NCBI RefSeq assembly: GCF_030265065.1
Contig: NC_080409.1
Location: 33,056,501-33,120,500 of the forward strand
Source of the DNA: Corythoichthys intestinalis
Taxonomy: Eukaryota > Chordata > Actinopteri > Syngnathiformes > Syngnathidae
Direction: 5' to 3'
DNA length: 64,000 nucleotides
Under the pieces are notes generated by a model. It ran no database searches and was not told the DNA's origin. It saw only the letters and a program-made list of their open reading frames with translations. The position numbers and the translations under genes are program-made. Positions 46,400 through 58,336 of this stretch are shown piece after piece. Each line of letters starts with the position of its first letter. Position 1 is the stretch's first letter.

Positions 46400-46963
46400 G
46401 TAAGGCCTCCACTGGCATTGCTAGTACGCTTAAGTGTTCGGCTGTACGATCTGGACGAATGGGAAATACAGCGATCATTCGCTGACAGCCATTTCAATCC
46501 AATAAATTGGACGGCTAGCTCTGTCAATGGCAGTAAATGAATTCATAACTTCTGGAAAAGTCGCAACTTCTACTTTTTCCCCCAGAGGCATTTACACAAA
46601 ACGGGATGGCTGTAGCCCCTCAGGTGGCGCGTGAATGGGTATTTAAAGATAGATCCCGAACTGCATGAACAAGTCTTTTCACATCCTAGCTGAATGTTCC
46701 CAAAGCGCGTCACGCTCAAATTGGCGTGATAGGAATGCGGGCAGAGGTTTCTTGGGGAGCCGCACAGCGTAGTGCTTCATCTTGTGTGTTTGAACTCTTT
46801 ATCTTCCTGAACACAACAAACATGTGACCGTGCTCTTCTTCTTGTACACATCAGCACATTTTTAAAAGGCATTATTTGGCCTCCGCCACAGAAACGTGCT
46901 TTTATTCTACATGGTTTCTGTTATTACAGAAAAAAAAACCGCACAAAAATAGAATATTTCTAT
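46400..46963. other. sav1 intron 2, first part
   Basis: A dispersed palindromic-family piece is at about 46484-46540. Otherwise no exon or element ends were seen. Confidence 0.5.
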
Positions 46964-47264
46964 TCGAGGTGTGACAATATATCGAAATGGTGATATATCG
47001 TGATGCTTTGTATCCCAAAAGGTTATCGATATGCTCCTGCCAAGAATCGAAATATCGTTTTGAAAAGGTGTCAATGTCTAAAAAAAAAATAGATAAAAAG
47101 GAACCAACAAGTTGCTACCAAAATCTTCCACCATAATAGTGTCTCAATTAACTCTAAGGATGCATTGACAGTGCTTCACGCCCAATCCATTTAGACTGGG
47201 AACGTTCGTTCATTCGAGACCAGAGCGTTCAGTCATTCTGTCCGATTTTCAGGGCATTTACAGG

Positions 47265-47450
47265 TCACTTGCTGTTCATTTTAGGGCATTTAAAGGTCAT
47301 TTCCTGTTGAGTTTGAGTCACTGCCTACTCATTTGGGTGTTTCCCAGGTCACTTCCTGTTCTGTAACTCAAAATAAACAGGAAGTGACCCATAAAATACA
47401 CCAAAATCAACAGGTAGTAACTGAAAATGAACAGGTAAATGACCTTAAAT
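47265..47450. repeat. Inverted array of AGGTCACTTCCTGTT words
   Basis: Plus-oriented AGGTCACTTCCTGTT/AGGTCATTTCCTGTT words (47270-47360) are followed by the inverted form AACAGGAAGTGACC and AACAGGTA words (47375-47440), so the stretch can fold back. The family is also seen as a tandem array at 14390-14625. Confidence 0.65.
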
Positions 47451-49254
47451 TAGGGGTGTGCCATCTTACGATTCGATCACGATTCGATTCAATTCAGGGT
47501 GCTACGATTCGATTACTGAACGATGATCACGGCATTGACGATGATCGCTGTTATCGCGATTATCACGATTATCAATTAGAGGTGGGAATCTTTGGGCACC
47601 AAACGATTCGATTACGATTCAGAGACTCCGATTCGATTATAAATCGATTATTGATGCCCCCCTACCCCCATTTTTTTAATATATGTATTTTGTGTATTTG
47701 TTCCAAAATTGTTCAAAAATCCTCTCAGGCTCAATAAACCAAACTACTATTTTAGTATCAAGTTACCGTTTAAAAACAGTAAATAAAATACTCAAGTCCC
47801 CATTCTGTATCAGCAGCTTTAAACTACATTCAATTAATTTAATGTTGTGAATCAACCGTTAAAGTTGTTAAAATTGCGCCCCTTATTCCATGATTTCCCT
47901 CATGTCTACTTTCGACATGTGAAAGTTTTAAAACTGTTTCATCATTTAAAGATAGATTCAAATCAAGATTTTGCCGATTTAAGGGTATTTTAGATAAAAT
48001 ACAACAGAGCCTTCTAGAGAAGTCAACTGCTGTTTACCAGCGCGGGAAAGTCATTTCACATCCAGTCTAGATATATGTGATATCTACCATAGCCGTATGT
48101 TGCCGTATGTTTGTAGCAACTAGTAACTGGGCGCTGTTTGTAGCGGCTGACGGCCGCTGTCAGGTATTATTGTTTTTTTTTACCTAGCGGCATGAGCTGC
48201 ACATGATATTTACTCTCGGTCCGTTCCTCGTTGCATCCCGAAGACCGCGCTGACTGCGTTTTATTTCCGCTTTACCTGGTATAATTCAATAATCGGAATT
48301 TGGATGTTTGTGAATCGTTCTCGAATCTTCCACGGCCGAATCGCGAATAATCTAAGAATCGGAAATTTTGCACGCCTCTATTATCAATGCATTGTACATT
48401 CCTAATTAATACAGTAGCCAAACAAATTATGTCCATTATTTATTTTAAATATCCTAATGATTCAACAGGAATGGTGGAAACATGCCTATACAACAAAAAG
48501 CTGCCCTTAAGCTGCTTTTTATGTAGTTTTTTTTTACAAGAAAGTGCAAAAACTTTAACCATTTTAAATGGAGTACTTATTTCTCTCAACAATACAATAA
48601 AATGTACACAGGCGGAATGAATTCAACATTTTCTGAAAACAAAGTGTCTTTAGAAATAAGATTTCTGTACTATTTCACATGTTTGTAGGGTTACGGCTGT
48701 ACTTAATCATGGTTTTTCACGTTGTGCAGATGAAATACACATTAGCGAATTAGCTAATTAGCTTAGCGCTCGGCGATAACTATTAACATCTCAAAAACGA
48801 CAACAATAAAGGCTAAACAGTTCAGGAGGGTTCGTGTACTCATCTCTTATAGATGCACACGGGTCTTAGCAACATACTCAGGACATTTTTTAATTGAAAT
48901 GCCTTTAAACTACTGCTGCATATCTGAAAGACAAGGAGCAACGAACTATCGCTCTTCGCCTCTTGCTCTAAAACATAACTTGCGCAGGGTCGCGCTTCTT
49001 TCCCTGCCTGTCTCATACACAAATTTATTTTCCAGTCTTTTAAAAAGGAGTAAATCTGTCTCTCAATAACCAGCAGGATCCATCATACTGTGCGGCCGCC
49101 GGGGCCCGGGCGACAGACGTGTCTTAAGTGTCGGTCTGCTATGAACGGCTGCCATAAAGTTATGAGGGGAAAATAATCGTTTATGAATCGTAATCGAATC
49201 GTCACGTGTCGAATCGCGATGCAGGTAATAATCGTTTTTTTTGTAACTCGTCTA
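47451..49254. mobile_element. Middle element of the triple hAT nest
   Basis: Left TAGGGGTGTGCCATCTTACG, right ...TAACTCGTCTA, perfect 8-bp duplication CCTTAAAT (47443-47450 and 49255-49262). ATTCGATCACGATTCGATTC and GAATCGTAATCGAATCGTCA form subterminal inverted words. About 1.0 kb without its own insertion. No coding frame was recognised. Confidence 0.85.
47577..48380. mobile_element. Innermost element of the nest, family B
   Basis: Left TAGAGGTGGGAATCTTTGGG, right ...ATTTTGCACGCCTCTA, perfect 8-bp duplication TTATCAAT (47569-47576 and 48381-48388). 804 bp, a shorter relative of 36129-37058; here the core GCCGCCATCTTAAAGCAG is degenerate. It is the youngest of the three insertions. Confidence 0.9.
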
Positions 49255-49588
49255 CCTTAAATGGCCCAAAATTACCTCATTGCCTGGCATTGGCTGCCAC
49301 TCATGGCCATAGACGTTCAATCCGTTTGAAGTGTGGGGGATGGCAGTGAATGAATGAACGTTCATTCGCTGCCACCCTCCCAATTCAAATTGATTGGACG
49401 TCTACTAGTGATAAACTCATTCCAATTGACAGCAGAAGCTTGTTTTTCTGTTTATTAGTTGTTTGTAGAATATCCTAGAATGATTTCCTGACCAATGTAT
49501 CGATAATCGTTGTATCGCCATATCGTCAGATCATCGTTATCGTGACTTTGTATCTTAAATCGTATCGTGAGGTACTCCTAATTTCTAA

Positions 49589-50263
49589 AACCTTTTAAAA
49601 TTAGTCGTCAAACCACTTGGCTAGCTGTAACTGTGCTTTCACACTGAACCTAACTACAGTATGTGCACGTCCGTTGTCCTGTCTGATTACAGGCTCTATT
49701 TGTGTGCCTGGTGCAAATCCGACATGACGCTTTGCTGGAGTGTGCAACGAGACGCTTAGGAGTGCCAAATTTAAATACAATGGTGCATCGACATACAATT
49801 CTTTCGACATCCGCCGTAAAATTTGACTTGTCACTTGACTCGAGATATGACGACATGCTCGAAATATAGTGGTAGCCTGTACTTATGAAATTAATTGGTT
49901 CTGGAAGTAGTTTCTTAAGTTGAAAATTTTGTAAGTAGAGACGTGTTTTCCAAGTAAATGCCCTAATCCGCTCCAAACCACCCAAAATTTAGACGTACTG
50001 TAAATATTTTACAATGCATAAAATCAATCAAAATATGTAACACGTTACAATTAGATTATTGCTCAATAAACATTTAAACAATAAACAGTTTTGCATGATG
50101 TAAAAAAACCAAGAATAAAAGGTAGTACACATATATAAAGCTGCCAAAACATGAGGAGCGAATGACGAGGATGCTGGGATACACACATACAATAACAGTA
50201 GAGGTCCCTCATAACCAATTGGATACCAGGAATGCTAGTCAATAGACAATGGCAGAGCAGCTA
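49589..50263. other. sav1 intron 2, repeat fragment without ends
   Basis: 49780-50110 contains GGTGCATCGACATACAATTC and GTAAAATTTGACTTGTCA..., words of a dispersed fish repeat, but no paired ends. No exon was seen. Confidence 0.5.
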
Positions 50264-52881
<2,618 letters not shown>

Positions 52882-52889
52882 CTTAAAAA

Positions 52890-53945
52890 ACAGTCCTGCT
52901 GAATGAAATGAATTACGGCAGTTTGGTGTGACATTGTTTTGGCCGAATGTGTGTTTTGAAACAATGATCTGTGTTTTTAATTTATTTGACTATGTCGGAT
53001 CTGTGCGTAGATCGTTTTTTTATTGGCATGCTATAATGGTGCCATTGACTCGCGCTAGCTTAGCCACTCCGGAGCCCTGACTTTAACAAATAACTTGCAA
53101 ACGAAACGGAATTTGTTGAAATCAACTCCACCAACTAACTAAACCCCTGCTAACTCAAAGATTAAGCCTAATGTCAAAAATCCTGAACTTCTGCTTTAAT
53201 CTTCGAGTTTGCGGGCATTTAATTAGTCGGTAAAGTTGATTTTAACAAATTCTGTGCAGTTTGTCAATTATTTGTCAGTTTCAGGGCTCTGGAGTGGCTA
53301 AGCCAGCACGAGTCAATGGTGTCTGCTTAGCAGACCAATAAAAAAAACAATATATGCACGCATGAGAATCACCGATGAACCATACAATCAATAGTGCTGC
53401 TTATGTTTTCAGGATATAGTTATTAAAACGTACCACTGCATGTCAATAATTGGAGTATAAACAGCAACATTTGTAATCCAGCAGTTCTAAAGGGAACAGG
53501 CTGTCTAGGCAAGCAGGGCGTAGTGATATCAGACCAATTTTATTATGTGGGAATGGGAACGGGACTCCCCAACAGACTAAGCACGAGTGGCCGAAGCACT
53601 CCTCTCTATTGTGGTCACATTATTCATCTAATAAAATAGTACTGCAGAATGAAATGAATTATGGCAGTTTGGTGTGACATTGTTTTGGCCGCATTGGTGT
53701 ATCGAACAATGCATTTTGAATTTATTTGACTGTGTTAGATCTGTAAATATCTTTTTTAATTAGCATGCTAATATGCTGGGGATCATTGACTCACGCTAGC
53801 TTAGCCACTCCAGAGCCCTAAAAACTAACAAATAACTGACAAAATGTACACAATTTGTTAAAATCAACTCCACCGACTAATTAAACCCCCGCTAACTCGA
53901 AGATTAAGCCTAATGTAAAAATTCGAACTTCCCCTTTGAATAAAT
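52890..53945. repeat. Foldback plus direct repeat of a 0.3-kb unit
   Basis: Unit 1 (about 52890-53190; TGAATGAAATGAATTACGGC, GCTAGCTTAGCCACTCCGGA) is followed by its inverted form (53196-53370; GCTTTAATCTTCGAGTTTGC, GGAGTGGCTAAGCCAGCACG) and then by a second direct copy (53636-53945). The arrangement resembles an old foldback transposon with one arm duplicated. No target duplication was recognised. Confidence 0.75.
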
Positions 53946-54478
53946 ATTGAAACAACCCTAACCCTAATATTGAAATATATAAATAACATTTATTGACACC
54001 GTTATATACTTATTTTGACACTCCTGCTTCTTCCTGGTTATTTCCCAAAACAATTTGAAACGTGGAGTCATCAGACCACGGCACACATTTGTGTGATGAG
54101 CGCAGGCCGTGAGGAGCTGGCCATTTTTTGGTGGTGTTGAAAGTTTGCATGCTGTTCTAACAAACAATACATTTTACTGGACTTTTGAGAACATGTAGAG
54201 TTGGCTCCCTCCAAAGTGCTGGAAAAGGCTGACGCTGCTCTGATGATGAGTATAGTGATGAGTCGGTTGAGGAGGAGGCGGAGTACATTTCTGTGGCGTG
54301 CATTTGCATTCCTCTTCCTCATTCACCAGCTTGCAGTGACCTCTACTTACTGTCACTGCCTCTTAACTCTATCAGGTCCACATCAGAAGCCATACAGTCC
54401 CCAGAACGCTCTTTTCTGGAGCCGAAATTGCATTGCTGCATAGCATTCAGCTTGAGATCATTCACACACGGTGAATAC
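53946..54478. other. sav1 intron 2, weakly repeat-like stretch
   Basis: ACGTGGAGTCATCAGACCAC (near 54061) recalls the transposase region of a fish Tc1-like family, too decayed to delimit. Frames on both strands near 54170-54440 resemble no protein I know. Confidence 0.4.
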
Positions 54479-54759
54479 TAGTGTTGCAATATTATTTTTT
54501 GGGCTCCCGATACCAATTCCGCTACTCGGCTGTGTGGTTTCGTCCGGTGCTGTACTGCACCAATGCCACGTTTTTCAAAGCATACATTTGTTTTTTTTTC
54601 CTTTTAGTACTTAACTACAGCATATATATAGCTCAGCTCATGTGCTGATCACTTATGGAAGCAGAGGACACAAGTTGGTTAGCCTACTTTCTCCACTTTT
54701 CCCTTCTTCTAACAAAGCTAACAGCTTTACAGACACACATGTTAATGTCAGTGTTCATA

Positions 54760-57700
54760 AAACTTAAAATTCAGGCTGGTATTGCCATTTAACATGTATT
54801 ATAATATTGATAAAGGTATTGATTTTCTTATGGATGATTATGAATTAAAATACATAAATAGAGAAAAGAAAACTGGTGGTGGAGTTGCCCTATATATACA
54901 TAAATCAATTAAATGTATGGTATTAACAGATATGTCAAGAACACTGGATGGGTGCATGGAATGTTTGACAATAGAGATCTACAATGAAAAAAAGAAAAAT
55001 ATAATTGTCAGCTGTATCTATCGATCACCAGGTTCATGTATTGAATCCTTCACTGAATGGATGGGCCAATTGTTTTCCACTATTAAGCAAAAAACATTAT
55101 TCATCTGTGGAGATTTTAATATTGATTTATTAAATCCAAGCAAACTGGCAGCAATAGACGATTTTTTGGATACAATGTATAGTATGTCTCTTTACCCAAC
55201 AATAACTAAACCAAGTAGGATTACATCACACAGTGCTACAATTATCGACAATATCTTTACTAACAACTTGGGAAATCAGATAGTCAGTGGCTTGCTCATA
55301 TGTGATATTACAGATCATTTACCGGTTTTTACCTTATTTGATTGTGATATCTGGAAAAGTAAGGATAGTGAAGTGGTATATCAACGGAAAAGAAGCGAAG
55401 AAAATATTAACGCATTCAATAACAGTTTGATGGTCCAGGATTGGACTACTGTATTTAGGGAATCAAATGTGGACAGTGCATATGATAAGTTCCTAGAGAA
55501 ATTTACTTCTCTTTATAATACGCACTGTCCTGTTGAAGGAAGCAGTACAAAGAAAAGGGAATTCAAATGCCCTTGGTTGACAAAAGGAATAATCAACGCC
55601 TGCAAAAAGAAAAATTATTTATACAAGTTGTTTATCAAGTTAAAAACCAAAGAAGCTGAACTGAAATATAAGATTTATAAGAACAAATTAACAGCTATAA
55701 TAAGAACTAGTAAAAAGCTATACTACAACAAACAATTATATGAAAATAAAAATAATATAAAAGGCACATGGAACATATTGAACAAATTAATCAAACAAGG
55801 ATCTACCAAGGCAACATATCCTGACCACTTTATTGAAAAGAATGGTATAAATTATGATATGAAAAAAGTTGTTAACAGCTTTAATAGTTTCTTTGTAAAA
55901 ATCGGTTCAGAATTGGCTGCAGGTATTCCGGACCAGGACCCCGACCACTATTATAAAAGAATTAAACGGAATCAGAATTCAATCTTTCTCTATGCCACCA
56001 GTGAGCAGGAGGTGATAAATACTGCATTGAAGTGCAAGAGCAAGCTGTCCACCGACTGTCACGATATTGACATGTTTATTGTTAAAAAAGTTATACATAG
56101 TATAGCAACGCCCCTCACTTATATTTGTAATTTATCATTTCAATCGGGTCAATTTCCAAACAAAATGAAAATTGCTAAAGTAATTCCAATACACAAAAAT
56201 GACAGTAAACACAGTTACACAAATTATAGACCGATATCACTATTACCACAATTTTCTAAAATCTTGGAAAAACTATTTACCTGCCGATTTAATAATTTTC
56301 TTGATAAACATAACATAATTAACCAGGGCCAGTATGGATTTAGAACAAAAACAACCACCTCAATGGCAATTACAGATGCAGTAGAAGAAATCACAAATGC
56401 ATTGGATGAAAAAAAACATGCAGTTGGAATTTTTATTGATCTAAAGAAAGCTTTTGACACAATTGATCACACAATTTTACTCAAGAAACTACATCTGTAT
56501 GGTATCAGGGGGGTTGCTGGGGAGTGGTTGAGAAGTTATTTAACAGGAAGGGTACAATATGTGAAAATGGGGAAATGGTCATCAGAACATCTCAGTATCT
56601 CTCATGGGGTCCCTCAGGGGTCTGTTTTGGGACCAAAATTATTTAATATTTATATCAACGATATATATACTGTATCTCAGTTATTGAAATTTATACTTTT
56701 TGCAGATGACACAAACATATTCTATAGTAGTGAAAACCAAAATGAATTGGTAACTACCGTTAATGAGGAATTAAGTAAATTAAAGAGGTGGATGGATATA
56801 AATAAATTATCACTTAACTTAAATAAGACAAAGGTAATGATATTTAGTAACCTAAAATATAACGCAGAACTACAAATAAAGATTGATGGGGTCCCAATCG
56901 GGAATGTAAATGAATTCAAATTTCTAGGAGTTATTGTAGATAGTAAATTATCATGGAAACCCCACATCAGACATATCAAAACCAAGATCTCCAAAAGCCT
57001 GTCACTAATAAACAAAGTGAAATCATACCTTGATGACAGTGCACTCCGCACTTTGTACTGTTCTCTAGTGCTCCCATATTTCACATATTGCATTGAAGTG
57101 TGGGGAAACACTTACAAATCTACCATCAATTCATTAGTCACATTGCAGAAACGTGCGGTACGAATCATACATAAGGTTGGATTTCTCGATCACACCCACC
57201 GTTTATTTGCTCTCTCAAAACTATTAAAAATCAAAGATCTTGTAAACTATCATACAGCTATAATGCTATTTAAAGCAAAAAATGAATTACTGCCCCAAAA
57301 TTTACAAAACCTATTTAAGGTTCGTGAGAATATCCATAGTCTGCGAGGCTCTGGAGATTTTATGTTGCCAAGATTTCGAACCACTTGCAAACGTTTTCGT
57401 GTGTCTGTATGTGGAGTGAAACTCTGGAACAATTTAGACAATCATTTCAAGCAGTGTCAGAATATGCAAAAATTTAAATCGCTGTATAAAAATATGGTCT
57501 GGTCACAATATAATGACATTTGCTGACAATGTGTGTTGCTGTTTATGTCAGTTGGTGTAAATATTGTAATTTTTGGGAATGAGCCAACATTAGTTGGTTG
57601 TCTGTTGGTTTAGTTGTTTTTGTCTGTTTTTCCTTTTTTCTTCTTTTCATTGTGTAGACATGAGTATCCCACAAGTAAGGATGCTGGACAATGAGATCAG

Positions 57701-57824
57701 GGGTGGGACAAAATAAGTTTTTTTCTTCTTCCCACTCCCTTTCGAGTACAATTATTTTTGTTGAATTATATTGTATGTTTTTTGTTTCTTTTGTGTGTGC
57801 ATGCTCGAAATAAAAAAGTTTCAT

Positions 57825-57865
<41 letters not shown>

Positions 57866-57866
57866 A
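54760..57866 (+). mobile_element. Young 5'-truncated LINE with poly(A), Rex1-like
   Basis: One long open frame, a 3' UTR with CCACTCCCTTTCGAGTA and a terminal CGAAATAAAAAAGTTTCATC followed by an A-run of about 35 (57828-57863). The 5' end is cut inside the endonuclease domain near 54760-54800. The open frame without a stop over 2.7 kb and the intact A-run point to a recent insertion. ACATGT before (54739) and after (57864) may be the target duplication, uncertain. Confidence 0.85.
54794..57526 (+). CDS. LINE ORF2: endonuclease remnant and reverse transcriptase
   Basis: From the first in-frame ATG it is about 910 residues with no stop. It copies its own RNA into a nicked chromosome. N-terminal part: APE-type endonuclease pieces GGGVALYIHKSIK, IVSCIYRSPGS, LFICGDFNIDLL and the catalytic-type ITDHLPVF; the first roughly 60-100 residues are missing. 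Reverse transcriptase: IAKVIPIHKN, NYRPISLLPQFSKILEKL, QYGFRTKTTTSMAITDAVEE, FIDLKKAFDTIDH, SHGVPQGSVLGPKLFNIYIN and the catalytic box FILFADDTNIF are all present. The C-terminus (ISVCGVKLWNNL-type) is complete. The family is jockey/CR1 group, most like Rex1/Babar by memory; nuclease truncation should make it unable to move by itself. Confidence 0.88.
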   Translation: MYYNIDKGIDFLMDDYELKYINREKKTGGGVALYIHKSIKCMVLTDMSRTLDGCMECLTIEIYNEKKKNIIVSCIYRSPGSCIESFTEWMGQLFSTIKQKTLFICGDFNIDLLNPSKLAAIDDFLDTMYSMSLYPTITKPSRITSHSATIIDNIFTNNLGNQIVSGLLICDITDHLPVFTLFDCDIWKSKDSEVVYQRKRSEENINAFNNSLMVQDWTTVFRESNVDSAYDKFLEKFTSLYNTHCPVEGSSTKKREFKCPWLTKGIINACKKKNYLYKLFIKLKTKEAELKYKIYKNKLTAIIRTSKKLYYNKQLYENKNNIKGTWNILNKLIKQGSTKATYPDHFIEKNGINYDMKKVVNSFNSFFVKIGSELAAGIPDQDPDHYYKRIKRNQNSIFLYATSEQEVINTALKCKSKLSTDCHDIDMFIVKKVIHSIATPLTYICNLSFQSGQFPNKMKIAKVIPIHKNDSKHSYTNYRPISLLPQFSKILEKLFTCRFNNFLDKHNIINQGQYGFRTKTTTSMAITDAVEEITNALDEKKHAVGIFIDLKKAFDTIDHTILLKKLHLYGIRGVAGEWLRSYLTGRVQYVKMGKWSSEHLSISHGVPQGSVLGPKLFNIYINDIYTVSQLLKFILFADDTNIFYSSENQNELVTTVNEELSKLKRWMDINKLSLNLNKTKVMIFSNLKYNAELQIKIDGVPIGNVNEFKFLGVIVDSKLSWKPHIRHIKTKISKSLSLINKVKSYLDDSALRTLYCSLVLPYFTYCIEVWGNTYKSTINSLVTLQKRAVRIIHKVGFLDHTHRLFALSKLLKIKDLVNYHTAIMLFKAKNELLPQNLQNLFKVRENIHSLRGSGDFMLPRFRTTCKRFRVSVCGVKLWNNLDNHFKQCQNMQKFKSLYKNMVWSQYNDIC

Positions 57867-58192
57867 TGTACGTTTATCCAACATTTAAAGTACAGGCCCG
57901 CGTATCAAAAATATGATTGCTAAATGAGCACATTCAATAACACTTACCACAATAAAAACTCCTAGGCTGGGAAAAAAACACTTTATTTTTCTTCTTCTTC
58001 TTCAGCATTGTTCGTAATTGGTGGTTATCTTGGGAAGGGCGGTGGTTGGAAACTAAATCTTGGAAGAGTATATGTTGCAGATCATCGGCACATTATTTCT
58101 TAGTACAAGACAATACCGATGCCTGCATTTAAATACAGTATCAGGGCCTCTTCTGATACTAGTATTGCTATCAGTACAACACGAGTGAACAC

Positions 58193-58336
58193 GTCTGCTG
58201 TCAGGCTGCTACCATTAATCAGCTAATCGAGAATTAAACCTGCATCGACAAGTTTCCTGAGCGAAACATGGGGCGGCGCCATCTTTGACATTTTCTGCTA
58301 CGGACTTCCGGTTTGGACAGAACACCATGAATTGCG
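58193..58336. other. Short spacer between element and LINE
   Basis: Contains GGGGCGGCGCCATCTTTGAC; no element ends recognised. Confidence 0.4.

Larger units (their letters stand above)
46964..49580. mobile_element. Outermost element of a triple hAT nest (TATCG-rich ends)
   Basis: The left end is TCGAGGTGTGACAATATATC, the right end ...GTGAGGTACTCCTA; both flanks are rich in inverted ATATCG words. ATTTCTAT (46956-46963) and ATTTCTAA (49581-49588) are an 8-bp duplication with one mismatch. It contains the element 47451-49254. Also inside: TCACTTCCTGTT repeats (47265-47450) and a palindromic-family piece (49285-49440). Confidence 0.72.
54479..58184. mobile_element. TAGTGTTG-ended hAT-type element, host of a LINE
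   Basis: The left end is TAGTGTTGCAATATTATTTT, the right end ...CTATCAGTACAACACGA. GTGAATAC (54471-54478) and GTGAACAC (58185-58192) are an 8-bp duplication with one mismatch. ATACCGATGCCTGCATTTAA and GATACTAGTATTGC lie near the right end. Only about 0.6 kb belongs to it; the rest is the LINE. Confidence 0.6.

Noticed and set aside
45866-46540. 224-residue plus-strand frame over sav1 exon 2
   Set aside because: Wrong phase. The phase reading LMPSFIRHGPTIPRR is the conserved SAV1 sequence and fits the splice sites.
54071-54443. Overlapping small frames on both strands near 54.1-54.4 kb
   Set aside because: No known domain, no splice context and a decayed transposon-like word nearby. Not enough to call a gene.
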